DNA of 64,000 nt from CAVSUR01 sp963731285 (lineage in GTDB: Bacteria > Actinomycetota > Actinomycetes > Streptosporangiales > Streptosporangiaceae), in the NCBI GenBank assembly GCA_963731285.1, contig CAVSUR010000014.1, forward strand, positions 558,001-622,000. The letters are read 5' to 3'. Shown in pieces: positions 40,875 through 50,184 of this stretch (positions are counted from its first letter, which is position 1; each line of letters begins with the position of its first letter). Below the pieces are notes generated by a model. That model did no database searches and was not told the DNA's origin. It worked only from the letters and a program-made list of their open reading frames with translations. A program made the translations under genes and the position numbers.

Positions 40875-41372
40875 TCAGCTGCGGTGGTAGCCGGTGAGGC
40901 GCTGGCCTACGACACCGCGCTGCCGGCCCCGGCCGGACGGTGCGGGGCCGTCCAGTGCCTCTGCGGCCGTGCGGACCAGCCAGGAGTTGACCGACACCCC
41001 GGAGGCGGCCGCGGCGGCCTCCATCCGGGACTTGAGCGCCTCAGAGATGCGCAGGGTCACCCGGCTGGTCCCGGCGTCGTCGCCCGCCTCGGCGCCGGCT
41101 GCGGGCGGCTCGGGGCGCGGCTCGTCCTCGGGGGCGAGCGTGATGACGAACTCGGGCTCACCGGAGGAGAGCCGGACGTCGATGACGGCTCCGTCCAGCC
41201 GCGCCGTGATCTCTGCAGCCGCCGCGGAGATCACGTCGAGCAGCGTCAGCCGCACCGCGGCATCCAGCGACTCGGCGAGCATCTCCGCGATCCGGGTCAC
41301 GTCCTCGCCGGCGAACCGGGTCAGCGACGACAGCTCGCCGCGCAGTACGCTCACATACCCTGACAGCTCCAT
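40875..41372 (-). CDS. Ribbon-helix-helix (HicB-like antitoxin family) regulator
   Basis: This 165-residue protein has a C-terminal ribbon-helix-helix DNA-binding motif at about residues 104-141 (SRVTLRISEALKSRMEAAAA then SGVSVNSWLVRTAAEAL). The N-terminal alpha-helical/beta domain of about 80 residues (ELSGYVSVLRGELSSLTRF; AVIDVRLSSGEPEFVITLAP) is joined to it by an acidic Pro/Glu linker. It is usually annotated as a HicB-family antitoxin, but no HicA-like toxin is present. The partner is the DUF4097 gene 42 bp downstream. Three TGACGTCA palindromes cover its promoter and reach its start codon, strongly suggesting autorepression. Confidence 0.85.
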   Translation of the reverse strand: MELSGYVSVLRGELSSLTRFAGEDVTRIAEMLAESLDAAVRLTLLDVISAAAAEITARLDGAVIDVRLSSGEPEFVITLAPEDEPRPEPPAAGAEAGDDAGTSRVTLRISEALKSRMEAAAAASGVSVNSWLVRTAAEALDGPAPSGRGRQRGVVGQRLTGYHRS

Positions 41373-41444
41373 GACGTCATAATGACACCACTTCTGACGT
41401 CAGTCAAGTCAAGAGAGACGGCAGAGAGACAAATAGTGACGTCA
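41372..41444 (-). promoter_or_regulatory. Three TGACGTCA palindromes: operator array of the ribbon-helix-helix gene
   Basis: The exact 8-bp palindrome TGACGTCA occurs at 41372-41379, 41395-41402 and 41437-41444, spaced 23 and 42 bp centre to centre (two and four helical turns). Half-sites (TGACA, AGTCAAGTCAA) fill the gaps. The first palindrome touches the start codon and the second overlaps the spacer and minus-35 region. Ribbon-helix-helix proteins typically bind such tandem short palindromes cooperatively. Confidence 0.75.
41379..41407 (-). promoter_or_regulatory. Near-consensus, apparently leaderless promoter of the ribbon-helix-helix gene
   Basis: On the minus strand TTGACT (41402-41407) and CATTAT (41379-41384) are separated by exactly 17 bp. 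The ATG begins 7 nt after the minus-10, so transcription would start at or next to the A of ATG, giving a leaderless mRNA. No Shine-Dalgarno is present, which agrees. Confidence 0.7.
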
Positions 41445-41671
41445 AGTCAATGTCATCGCGCGGCAGGACCGAGAGGGCCGACGGCCGGGCGAAAGCATCG
41501 ATATGGCAAAAGGCGCAGCTTCGGCCGCGCGAGCGCGTTACTACAACGAGCAATCATCACTACTTTGGACGCCGGTGCCCGGTGTGAGCTGCTTCGCTGG
41601 GACGGGTTTTGTCAGCCGCGAGTCCCCTGCCGCCGCGCCGGCAGGCTGGCCCGTCTAGAAAGGGAACGACG

Positions 41672-43851
41672 TTGCGACGACCTGCGGTCCGCCTGGCTGC
41701 GAATACGGCGCCGCGCGCACACGCAGCCGGCAGCCCGGGCGCCGGGAGCACGGATCTCGAGAGCACCGACACCGAGTACCCGGACGCTGACGACGCGGGC
41801 CCGGACGCCGCGGGCCCGGACGCCGCGAGCCCGGACATCGAGAGCCCGGACATCGAGAGCCCGGACATCGAGAGCCCGGACATCGAGAGCGCCGCCGCCC
41901 GGAGCGTTGCCGAAGGCGCAGCCGTCGAGAGTGTTGCCGGGGAAACCGCCGCGAGCACCGCCCAGCGCACGGACGCGGAGAACGCCGGCGCCGCGAGCCC
42001 GGACGCCGAGAGCGTCCCTGCGAGCCCGGACGCCGCGAGTGCCGCCGAGGGCCGCAGAGCCCGGACGCCGCGAGTGCCGCCGAGGGCACCGCCCAGAGCC
42101 CGGACGCTGAGAGCGCCGTCCAGGGCGCCCCCCCGGACGCCGAGGACGCCGTGCCGGCGGCGGACGCCGCCCAGAGCGCCGGTCCCGAGATCGCCGCCGA
42201 GCCGGCCGGCCGCCTTGCCCTGTCCTGGCTGGCCAATCGGTACCGGAGCGGGCTCTGGCTGCTCGGCTTCCTGCTGCTGGGGGCAGTCCTTTTTGCCGCC
42301 TACCTGATGCAGGCCCGGTCGCTGCCGGCCTTGTCGTCCAGCGCCTGCCAGGCGCTCCAGGCCTGGGCCATGTGGCACGGCAACATCCTGCTGCGCGGCT
42401 GGACGCTGTCGGACGTGTCGTACTGGAGCACCGAGCTGCCCGAATACGCGCTGGTGGAGATGGCGCGCGGGCTGAACAGCGACACCGTGCATGTCGCCGC
42501 GGCGCTGACCTACACGCTGGTGCTCGTACTCGGGGCGGTACTCGCGAAAGGCCGGTCGACCGGCCGCGAAGCACTGGTCAGGGGGGCGATCGCGGTGACG
42601 ATCATGCTCGCCCCGCCGCTTACTTTCGGCACCCGGTGGCTGCTGGCCGGCCCCGACCATCTCGGAACTCAGGCACCGCTGTTCCTGATCTGGCTGGTCC
42701 TGGATCGCGCCCGGGCCCGGTGGTGGGTGCCGATCGCGACCACGCTGCTGTTCAGCTGGGTGCTGATCGGCGATGCGCTGTCGGTGTACGAGGGCGTGCT
42801 GCCGCTGCTGGCAGTGTGCGCGGTGCGGCTGTACCGCAGGCGCGAGCCGCGGGCGCGTCGCTGGTACGAGCTGGGCCTGGTCGCCTCCGCCGGGGCCGGG
42901 CTGCTCATCTCGCACAGCGTGCTGGACGCGATTCACTCCGCGGGCGGGTTCCTGGTTACGGCGCCGTCCGCGGCCTTCACCAGCGCTACCGCCCTGCCCG
43001 CGACGCTGTGGTACAAGACCGTCCTCATGCTGGAGATGTTCGGCGCGAACTTCCTCGGGCTGCCGCTCAGGCTGATCGCGTTCTTCACGCTGGTCCACTT
43101 CGCCTGCCTCATCGGCGTGATCGTGGCCGTCGCCACGGCGCTGCGGAGATTCAACCGCGACAGCGATCTGGTCACCCAGGTGCTGGTCGTGGGCTTCGTC
43201 ACCGTGCTGGTCGCGTATCTGCTGGCCAACAAGGACGACGCGAACGAGATCGTCGCGGCGGTGCCGGTCGGCGCAGTGCTGGCGGGCCGGGTGCTGGGCG
43301 CCCGGATGCTGCGGGCCGGCCTGGTGCCGGCCTTTGCTGTCCTGGTGGCCTGCATTGTCGCGGGATTCGGCCACAATCTCAGCCAGGTCAGGCGCCCGGC
43401 TCCGCCGAGCACGAATCAGGTCGCGGCGAGGTGGCTGAAGGCCCATCATCTCGATTACGGCCTGGCCGGGTACTGGGACGCCGGCAGCATCACCGTGGAC
43501 AGCGGCGGTGCCGTCAGGGTCAGGCCGGTACGGATGTACGCCGGCCGGCTGGTCACCACCCCCTCGGAGTCCGACCTGAGGTGGTACGACGCCGGCCGCC
43601 ACGACGCCCGCTACGTGCTGCTGGCCCCCCCGCACAGCTGCCGGAACGTGTGCCTGTCCGGCCATGACGTGCTGGCTCAGTTCGGCGGCCCGCAGCAGGC
43701 TTACCGGCTCGGTAACTGGACGGTCTGGGTCTACGACCACAACCTGCTCGCCCGGTTGCCGGTGCTGTACTGGTGCCAGAACTGGGCGTGGTCGTGGACA
43801 TCGGTCAGCCGGCCGTCGGCCCGGCAGTGCCCGGCCGGCACGCTGTTCTGA
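41672..43851 (+). CDS. Multi-pass membrane protein of unknown function, acidic repeat N-terminus, one frame change
   Basis: The C-terminal ~560 residues (from about 42151) hold about ten transmembrane helices (first: GLWLLGFLLLGAVLFAAYLM). A soluble C-terminal domain follows (YWDAGSITVDSGGAVRVR; YRLGNWTVWVYDHNLLARL). Streptomyces has similar uncharacterised proteins; a GT-C-type glycosyltransferase fold is possible but unproven. The N-terminus is a long acidic Ser/Pro/Asp/Ala tract including four SPDIE repeats from a 15-bp tandem repeat. This tract changes frame at about 42047-42052, where one indel joins it to the membrane part. TTG 41672 with AAAGGGA 6 nt upstream is the best start, as no ATG or GTG fits well. 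Promoters would lie in the operator region upstream. Confidence 0.65.
41828..41887. repeat. 15-bp tandem repeat, four copies, encoding SPDIE
   Basis: The unit AGCCCGGACATCGAG is repeated exactly four times within the acidic N-terminal tract of the membrane protein. Degenerate copies (SPDAA, SPDAE) continue to about 42130. Confidence 0.95.
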
Positions 43852-43910
43852 GCTCACGGACCGGCTCGCGCTGAAGTCCGCCAGTAGGCGGCCGCAGGCC
43901 AGAACCTGCC

Positions 43911-45374
43911 TCAGCGCAGCAGCGCGCCGGCCTGCCTGCCGCGCAGCGAGGCGTCGAGTACCTCGGCGATGTGCGCCATCGGCAGGGCCGCGCCCCGGGC
44001 GGCCAGCGCGGCGGAGATCTGCAGCGCGCAGCCCGGGTTCGCCGACACCAGCAGGTCCGCGCCGGTGGCCAGCACGGTGCTGGCCTTGCGGGCGCCGAGG
44101 CCGGCCGCCGCCTCCGGCTGGACGAGGTTGTAGATGCCCGCCGAGCCGCAGCAGGTCCCGCCGTCTGCGATCTCGGTCAGCCGCAGGTCAGGGATTCCGG
44201 TGAGCAGGTCACGCGGCGGCCGGGTGATCCGCTGCGCGTGACCCAGGTGGCAGGCGTCGTGATAAGCCACGGTGACGGCGAGCGGGTGCCGCGGCGCGGC
44301 CGGGCCGAGCTCGGCCAGGAACTCCGAAAGGTCTCGGACCCTGGCGCTGAGGGCCGCAGCGCGCCGCGCCCAGCTGTCGTCGCCCGCCATCAGCTCGGCG
44401 TAGTCCTTCATCGCCGACCCGCAGCCGGCCGAGTTGACCACAATGGCGTCCACCCCGGCCGACTCGAACTCGATGATGCCGCGGCGGGCGAACCCGGCCG
44501 CCTCGCTGCGCCGCCCGGCATGCAACGACAGCGCACCGCAGCAGCCCTGGCCGCGCGGGATCACCACGTCGCAGCCCTCGAGCGCGAGGATCCGGGCGGT
44601 GGCCGCATTGACCTCAGGGAAGAACACCTGCTGCACGCAGCCGGTGAGCATGCCGACGACGGCCCGCCGGGGCCCGCGGGCGGCCACCAGCTCCGGCAGC
44701 ACGCCGCGGCTGCCCGGCCGCGGCCGCGGCGCCACCCGCAGCGCCGCCGTCAGCTCGGACGGCAGCCGGCCGGCAGCAGCCCGTACCGCGCGCGCCACCG
44801 CCTGGCCAGGGCCCTCCTGGCGCGGCCCGCGCCCGCTGGTGAGCAGCCGGTCCAGGCCGGCCCGCTGCGCCGCCCGTAGCGGGCCGAGCAGCCGCCGCAT
44901 CCGCCGCGGATAGGGGAACGTCTCGAAGATTGCCGTACGGATGACCCGGTCGCGCAGCGACCGCGGCGGCAGCGGCCTGGTTCCGGCCGGCGGCTCCTCG
45001 GCCCAGCTGCGGGCGGCCTCGATCAGCCGGTCGTACCGGACGCCGGACGGGCAGGCGGGCACGCAGGCCATGCAGCCCAGGCAGCGGTCGATGTGCGCCG
45101 CGGCCGCCGGGCCGGCCTGCCCGCCGTCCAGCAGCTGGGTGATCAGGTGGATGCGCCCGCGCGGCGAGTCCATCTCCTCGCCCCACAGCTGGTAGGTCGG
45201 GCAGGCTGGCAGGCAGAACCCGCAGTGCACGCAGTCCCCGGCCAGCGTCCGCAGCTCGTGCCCGGGGTCCAGGCCGCCGGACGGATCGCGGCCGTGGCCG
45301 GCCTCATTCCCTTGCCGGGTCCCGTCACCAGGTCCTGCCTCCGCGGCGGGGCGCTTTACCGGGTTGACGGTCAT
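43911..45374 (-). CDS. glcF: Glycolate oxidase iron-sulfur subunit GlcF
   Basis: This 487-residue protein is the electron-transfer subunit of the GlcDEF glycolate/lactate dehydrogenase. It carries two ferredoxin-type clusters near the N-terminus (CVHCGFCLPACPTYQ and CLGCMACVPACPSGV) and two CCG-type cysteine domains (GQGCCGALSLHAGR and GGTCCGSAGIYN), as in heterodisulfide-reductase-like subunits. The start overlaps the glcE stop by one base (TGATG), showing coupled translation. It ends the glcD-glcE-glcF operon. The membrane protein upstream on the plus strand converges on it. Confidence 0.93.
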   Translation of the reverse strand: MTVNPVKRPAAEAGPGDGTRQGNEAGHGRDPSGGLDPGHELRTLAGDCVHCGFCLPACPTYQLWGEEMDSPRGRIHLITQLLDGGQAGPAAAAHIDRCLGCMACVPACPSGVRYDRLIEAARSWAEEPPAGTRPLPPRSLRDRVIRTAIFETFPYPRRMRRLLGPLRAAQRAGLDRLLTSGRGPRQEGPGQAVARAVRAAAGRLPSELTAALRVAPRPRPGSRGVLPELVAARGPRRAVVGMLTGCVQQVFFPEVNAATARILALEGCDVVIPRGQGCCGALSLHAGRRSEAAGFARRGIIEFESAGVDAIVVNSAGCGSAMKDYAELMAGDDSWARRAAALSARVRDLSEFLAELGPAAPRHPLAVTVAYHDACHLGHAQRITRPPRDLLTGIPDLRLTEIADGGTCCGSAGIYNLVQPEAAAGLGARKASTVLATGADLLVSANPGCALQISAALAARGAALPMAHIAEVLDASLRGRQAGALLR

Positions 45375-46753
45375 CAGATGCCTCCGGCGAATCGGCCCGG
45401 CGCCATCAGGTGCGCGGGATCAAACTGCTCCTTGACCGCCCGCATCAGCCCGATGGCGGGCACCGGGCCCCACGGGTCCGTGGCATCCCGGACGGCGGCC
45501 GGCGCGTGCAGCACCACCACACTGCCACCCGGCGGCGGGAGCGGCGCGCCACTGGTCATCAGGCCCGCGCCCGCGTTCCCGGCCGCGCGGCCCCGGCCGC
45601 CTGCGGGCCCGGCCGTCACCGGAGCCGGGGCACGCGGACGGCTGACCGTGGCCCGCACGTCGCGCACGAAATCGGTCACCGCGGCCGGATCTGCGCTGGC
45701 CGGCAGCGCCGCGTGCAGCACCCCGGCGGCGGCTGACCCGCTCACCGCCGGGTCGAGGCCGGCGGCGACGCCCGCCGCTGCGATCGTCTCCAGCACGGCC
45801 GCCGCCTGGCCGGCCCAGAACGCGATCCGCAGCATCGTCCCGTCGGTCGCGGCCGCCGCGCCCCCGCCCCACCAGGGCGGCGGCTGCGCCGCCACCGCCG
45901 CCTCGCCTGCCGAGCTGGCCAGCGCGGAGCCACTCAGCAGCGCGCGCAGCCGCCTCGCCCGCTCGGCGACTCCGTCCCTGTCGCCCTCCAGCAAGATCCC
46001 GGCGCTGATCGGCGCGTCCCGGCCGGGCCAGTCGATCTCGGCCGCCGACGGGGCCAGCACCGACGCCGCCGCGGTCGTCATCACCTCCTGCGCCGCCGTG
46101 GCGTCCGCGCACGGCACCGTCACATACGCCACCGCCTGCGGCAGCGGATGCAACCGGAACGCGGCCTCGGTGACCAGGCCGAGCGTCCCGTACGAGCCGG
46201 CGAACAGCTTGCCCAGGTCGTAGCCGGCCACATTCTTGACCACCTTGCCGCCTGAGTGCGCCACGGTGCCGCCGGCCAGCACCACGGTTACCCCGATGAG
46301 CAGGTCCCGCGGCAGCCCGTAGCGCAGCCGCAGCGGGCCGGCCACCCCGGTCGCGATCAGCCCTCCGACCGTGCCGCCGGGCGGCGGGTCCAGTGCCAGT
46401 CGCTGGCCGGCCGCAGCGAGCACCTGCCCCAGGTCCGCCAGCGCTACCCCGGCCTGGACCCTGACCACCAGATCGCCGGCCGCGTGCTCGAGCACGGCGT
46501 TCAGCCGCCGCGTGTCGATCACCAGCTCGCAGCGCTCCGGCGGCGCGCCCCAGTGCAGCCGGGAGGCCGCCCCGCGGGGTGCCGCGGCCAGGCCGAGCCT
46601 GGCCGCGGCGGCCAGTACGGCACTGGCCTGCTCGGTACTGGCCGGGGCGGCGACGAACGACGGCTGGCACCCGGCGACGGAATCTGCCTGCCCGGCGGCC
46701 CGCACGTCCGGGCAGGCGCCGGCGAGTTCCGCGGGGATCGGCGGCGCGGTCAT
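45374..46753 (-). CDS. glcE: Glycolate oxidase FAD-binding subunit GlcE
   Basis: This 459-residue flavoprotein contains the FAD-binding PCMH domain: AAPRGAASRLHWGAPPERCE, LALDPPPGGTVGGLIATGVA and GGKVVKNVAGYDLGKLFAGS, typical of GlcE. The C-terminal half has Ala/Gly-rich loops before the closing DPAHLMAPGRFAGG motif. It lies 33 bp after glcD and overlaps glcF. Together the three subunits oxidise glycolate to glyoxylate and pass electrons to the respiratory chain. Confidence 0.93.
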   Translation of the reverse strand: MTAPPIPAELAGACPDVRAAGQADSVAGCQPSFVAAPASTEQASAVLAAAARLGLAAAPRGAASRLHWGAPPERCELVIDTRRLNAVLEHAAGDLVVRVQAGVALADLGQVLAAAGQRLALDPPPGGTVGGLIATGVAGPLRLRYGLPRDLLIGVTVVLAGGTVAHSGGKVVKNVAGYDLGKLFAGSYGTLGLVTEAAFRLHPLPQAVAYVTVPCADATAAQEVMTTAAASVLAPSAAEIDWPGRDAPISAGILLEGDRDGVAERARRLRALLSGSALASSAGEAAVAAQPPPWWGGGAAAATDGTMLRIAFWAGQAAAVLETIAAAGVAAGLDPAVSGSAAAGVLHAALPASADPAAVTDFVRDVRATVSRPRAPAPVTAGPAGGRGRAAGNAGAGLMTSGAPLPPPGGSVVVLHAPAAVRDATDPWGPVPAIGLMRAVKEQFDPAHLMAPGRFAGGI

Positions 46754-46786
46754 GCCGCGCCCGCGCGCAGCGGCCCTTTTTGCATC

Positions 46787-48469
46787 CTAAAATTGCTCCA
46801 GCTTCCCGGCGGCGACCAGCGGATGCGGCTCGCGCTGGATCCGGGGCACCTCGCCGCACAGCCGCGGGGTCGGGAACACCTTGCCCGGATTGCACAGGCC
46901 GGCGGGGTCGAACGCGCAGCGGACCAGCTGCATGGTGTCCAGGTCGTCGGCGCTGAACATCTTCGGCAGGTACTTCGCCTTGTCCACCCCGACGCCGTGC
47001 TCGCCGGTGATCGACCCGCCGTGGGTGATGCACAGGTCCAGGATCTGGCCCGACACCACCTCGGCGGCCTCGCAGGCGTCCGGCTGCCCGTCGTCGAACA
47101 GCACCAGCGGGTGCAGGTTGCCGTCTCCGGCATGGAACACGTTCGCCACCCGGACGCCGGACTCAGCCGACAGCCTGGCGATCTCCTCCAGCACCTCGGG
47201 CAGCGCGGTGCGGGGCACGACGCCGTCCTGCACGATGTAGGCCGGGCTGATCCGGCCGACCGCGGCGAACGCGGACTTGCGGCCGGTCCAGATCGCGGTC
47301 CGCTCGGCGGCGTCCCGGGCGGCCCTGATCTCGTACGCGCCCGCCTGCTCGCAGATCTGCCGGACCGCGGCGGTCTCCCGCTCCACGTCGGCCTCAGGCC
47401 CGTCCAGCTCCACGATCAGCACCGCAGCGGCCCCCTCGGGATAGCGGCACGCCACCGCCGCCTCGGCCGCCTCGATGGCCAGCGCGTCCATCATCTCGAT
47501 CGCGCCGGGAAGGATGCCCGCGCTGATGATCGCCGACACCGCCGCGCCGCCCGCGCCCATGGTGGCGAACGCGGCCAGCAGCGTGGTGACCGCCTCCGGG
47601 ATGCGCAGCAGCCTCACGATGATCTTTGTGACGATGCCGAGCGTGCCCTCCGAGCCGATGAACGTGCCGAGCAGGTCGTAGCCGGGCGACGCGCCGGTGC
47701 CGTCACCCAGCCAGACCATCTCGCCAGCCGGGGTGACGACCTCCAGGCCGGTGACGTGGTGCACGGTGAAGCCGTGCTTAAGGCAGTGCGCGCCGCCCGA
47801 GTTCTCCGCCACGTTGCCGCCCACCGAGCACACGACCTGGCTGGACGGGTCGGGCGCGTAGAACAGGCCGTGCGGCTCGGCAGCCTTGGACACGGCCAGG
47901 TTGGTCACGCCGGGCTCCACGATGGCGCGGCGGCTGGCCGGGTCGACGGAGAGGACCCGGCGCATCCGGGACAGCACGATCAGCACGCCGTCGGCTCGCG
48001 GCAGCGCGCCGCCGGACAGGCCGGTGCCCGAGCCGCGGGCCACGAACGGGATGCCCGCCGCGGCGCACGTCCGCACCACCGCGGCCACCTGCTCGGCGCT
48101 GCCGGGCAGTACGGCCAGGCCGGGGGAGCAGCGATGGGCGGTCAGCCCGTCGCACTCGTAGGTGCGCAGCTCCAGCGGGTCGGTGATGACGTTGCCGGTC
48201 CCGCAGATCTCGGTCAGCCCGGGGATCAGCCCGGCCAGCGCGGCTGCCGCGACGGGATCCGGGCCGATGCCGGCGGCCGAGCCGGCGCCGGTCGCGTCCA
48301 GCCCGGCCTGGTTGCCGGGCTGGCTGCCGTGCTGGCCGGCCTGACTGCTGGACGACCCCGCCGGGCGGCCATCAGGCCCGGACGGGGCGGCACCGTGCCT
48401 GGCCGGGACGCCATCCGCGCCGGCCACCAGCGGGCCGGTGCCGTCCGCGGTGTGCTGCGTCTGCGTCAT
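46787..48469 (-). CDS. glcD: Glycolate oxidase subunit GlcD (FAD-linked oxidase)
   Basis: This 560-residue FAD enzyme is the catalytic subunit. Motifs are FVARGSGTGLSGGALPRADG, VCSVGGNVAENSGGAHCLKHG and GSEGTLGIVTKIIVRL for FAD binding, and HAGDGNLHPLVLFDDG and GEHGVGVDKAKYLPKMF for the C-terminal active site. An N-terminal extension of about 75 residues is Gly/Gln/Ser-rich. ATG 48469 has GAGGGACGAGG 4-8 nt upstream; a longer frame to 48532 lacks this. It begins the glcDEF operon, divergent from an MFS gene 260 bp away. Confidence 0.94.
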   Translation of the reverse strand: MTQTQHTADGTGPLVAGADGVPARHGAAPSGPDGRPAGSSSSQAGQHGSQPGNQAGLDATGAGSAAGIGPDPVAAAALAGLIPGLTEICGTGNVITDPLELRTYECDGLTAHRCSPGLAVLPGSAEQVAAVVRTCAAAGIPFVARGSGTGLSGGALPRADGVLIVLSRMRRVLSVDPASRRAIVEPGVTNLAVSKAAEPHGLFYAPDPSSQVVCSVGGNVAENSGGAHCLKHGFTVHHVTGLEVVTPAGEMVWLGDGTGASPGYDLLGTFIGSEGTLGIVTKIIVRLLRIPEAVTTLLAAFATMGAGGAAVSAIISAGILPGAIEMMDALAIEAAEAAVACRYPEGAAAVLIVELDGPEADVERETAAVRQICEQAGAYEIRAARDAAERTAIWTGRKSAFAAVGRISPAYIVQDGVVPRTALPEVLEEIARLSAESGVRVANVFHAGDGNLHPLVLFDDGQPDACEAAEVVSGQILDLCITHGGSITGEHGVGVDKAKYLPKMFSADDLDTMQLVRCAFDPAGLCNPGKVFPTPRLCGEVPRIQREPHPLVAAGKLEQF

Positions 48470-48729
48470 GGCGCCTCGTCCCTCTCGTGCATCCGTCCCC
48501 TCAGCATCTCTCGCCGCCCGCCGCTCCGCCACCCGCGCCCCCGGCCGAAGATGCCGGCGTCAGGGCCGACGGGCACCACGCGGCGCTCGCCGAAGCTCCC
48601 GCGCCAGCCGTCCCACCTCGCTGCGCAAACCCGCACCGCAGCCTCCGCGGCCCGCGGCCCTAACCGAGCCGGCCCGCGCGGCTGTCGGTCGCGTCGATGT
48701 CTCATTATGCGGACAGCTAGTATCACGAT

Positions 48730-50181
48730 ATGGGCGATGAGGCCGGGGGCGCGGAAGGCGCCGACGGGGCCGTGCCGCGGAGCCGAGCCGACGGGGCCGT
48801 CGGGACGGACGGCCGGCCGGGCGGGGGGGAGGCCGGGACCGAGGATCAGTCAGGCGCGGGCGGCGCCGGGTGGGACGGCGCGGGCGAGGCCGGGGCGGGG
48901 CGGCGGTGGCTGATCCTGTTCGCCGGGCTGTTCGCGATGACGGCGGGCTGCACGTTCCAGTACGGCCTGGCCTACCTCATCCCCGCGCTACGGCACGAGG
49001 GGGTGTCGCTGGCCCAGGCCGGGCTGCTGGTCGCCTGCCCGACCGCCGGTCTGCTGCTGACCCTGATCGCGTGGGGTGCCGCGGCCGACCGGTACGGCGA
49101 GCGGATCGTGCTGGGCGCAGGGCTGCTGCTGGCCGGGCTGACGTTGCTGGCGGCGGCGCGGGTGCACGGAACGGTTGCCCTCGGCGGCTGCCTGCTGCTG
49201 GCCGGCGCGGCGGGCGCGTCCGTGTACGCGGCGAGCGGGCGGCTCATCCTGGGCTGGTTCGCCCGGCGCGAGCGCGGCCTGGCCATGGGCATCCGGCAGA
49301 GCGCGCAGCCGCTCGGCGTTGCCGTCGCCGCGGCGACGCTGCCCGCCCTTGGCGGGTACGGGCGGTCCGGCGCGCTGGTCTTCCTCGGCGCGTTCTGCCT
49401 GGCCGGCGCGGCGCTGGTGGCCGCCGTGGTGCGCGATCCGGCCCGGCCGCCGCGCCCGGCGGCCGGGCCGGCGGGCTCGCCGTACCGGACGCCCATCCTG
49501 TGGCGGATCCACGCGGCCAGTGCACTGCTGGTCGTGCCCCAGTTCGCGGTGGCCACGTTCGCGCTGGTGTTCCTGGTCGACGCCCGGGGCTGGGCCCCAG
49601 CCCCGGCGGGCCGGCTGCTGGCGTTCTCCCTGCTGCTGGGAGCGGCCTCCCGGCTGGCCGCTGGCTACTGGTCGGACCGGGCCGGCAGCCGGATGCGGCC
49701 GATGCGCGTGCTCGCGGTGATCACCGCCGTGGTGCTGGGCGCCCTGGCCGCCGGGACGCTGGCCCGCTCGCCCGCCGCGGTCGCGGCGCTGCTGGTCGCC
49801 GGCGTGGTGGCGGTGTCCACCAACGGCCTGGCGTTCACGGCCGTGGCCGAGCACGCCGGGCCGGCCTGGGCCGGGCGGGCGCTGGGCATCCAGAACACCG
49901 GGCAGAACGCCCTGGCCGCGGCCACTCCGCCGGTCCTGGCCCTGGCCATCGGGGCCGCCGGGTACGGCACTTCGTTCGCCGTCGTCGCACTGTTCCCGCT
50001 GGCCGCCGCGGCGCTCGTGCCGGTCGCGGCCGAGCGGGCCCTGTTTACCCGGGGGCGACCCCCGGAACCCCCGGTCAGCCGCTTCCTCGGACCACGCGGG
50101 CCCTGTTTACCCGGGGGGCGACCCCCGGAACCCCCGGTCAGCCGCTTCCTCGGACCACGCGGGCCCTCGATCAGCGGCTAG
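48730..50181 (+). CDS. Major facilitator superfamily transporter with a duplicated C-terminal tail
   Basis: After a ~55-residue Gly/Asp/Ala-rich cytoplasmic tail come about 12 membrane helices (first LILFAGLFAMTAGCTFQYG). The signature loop GAAADRYGERIVLGAGLLLA lies between helices 2 and 3, and FARRERGLAMGIRQSAQPLG follows helix 4. Substrate is unknown; its place between glcDEF and malate synthase suggests a carboxylate such as glycolate or glyoxylate, an inference only. The last ~45 residues are encoded by a tandem 62/63-bp duplication that gives GRPPEPPVSRFLGPRG twice; the duplication added a tail that homologues should lack. The end converges with malate synthase with 3 bp between them. 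Confidence 0.85.
   Translation: MGDEAGGAEGADGAVPRSRADGAVGTDGRPGGGEAGTEDQSGAGGAGWDGAGEAGAGRRWLILFAGLFAMTAGCTFQYGLAYLIPALRHEGVSLAQAGLLVACPTAGLLLTLIAWGAAADRYGERIVLGAGLLLAGLTLLAAARVHGTVALGGCLLLAGAAGASVYAASGRLILGWFARRERGLAMGIRQSAQPLGVAVAAATLPALGGYGRSGALVFLGAFCLAGAALVAAVVRDPARPPRPAAGPAGSPYRTPILWRIHAASALLVVPQFAVATFALVFLVDARGWAPAPAGRLLAFSLLLGAASRLAAGYWSDRAGSRMRPMRVLAVITAVVLGALAAGTLARSPAAVAALLVAGVVAVSTNGLAFTAVAEHAGPAWAGRALGIQNTGQNALAAATPPVLALAIGAAGYGTSFAVVALFPLAAAALVPVAAERALFTRGRPPEPPVSRFLGPRGPCLPGGRPPEPPVSRFLGPRGPSISG
50036..50160. repeat. 62/63-bp tandem duplication with internal hairpins
   Basis: Bases 50036-50097 are repeated at 50098-50160 with a single extra G. Each copy contains a strong hairpin (CCGGGGG-CGA-CCCCCGG at 50049-50065, and the equivalent at about 50111-50128). 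The extra G brings the second copy back into the same reading frame. The hairpins may also serve as a bidirectional terminator for the convergent genes. Confidence 0.92.
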
Positions 50182-50184
50182 CGG

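Noticed and set aside
40875..41372. HicAB toxin-antitoxin system
   Set aside because: No small HicA-like double-stranded RNA-binding toxin is adjacent on either side, so only the regulator call is supported.
41828..41887. CRISPR array
   Set aside because: The repeats are uninterrupted 15-bp coding repeats without spacers, and no cas gene is present. The same holds for the other tandem repeats.
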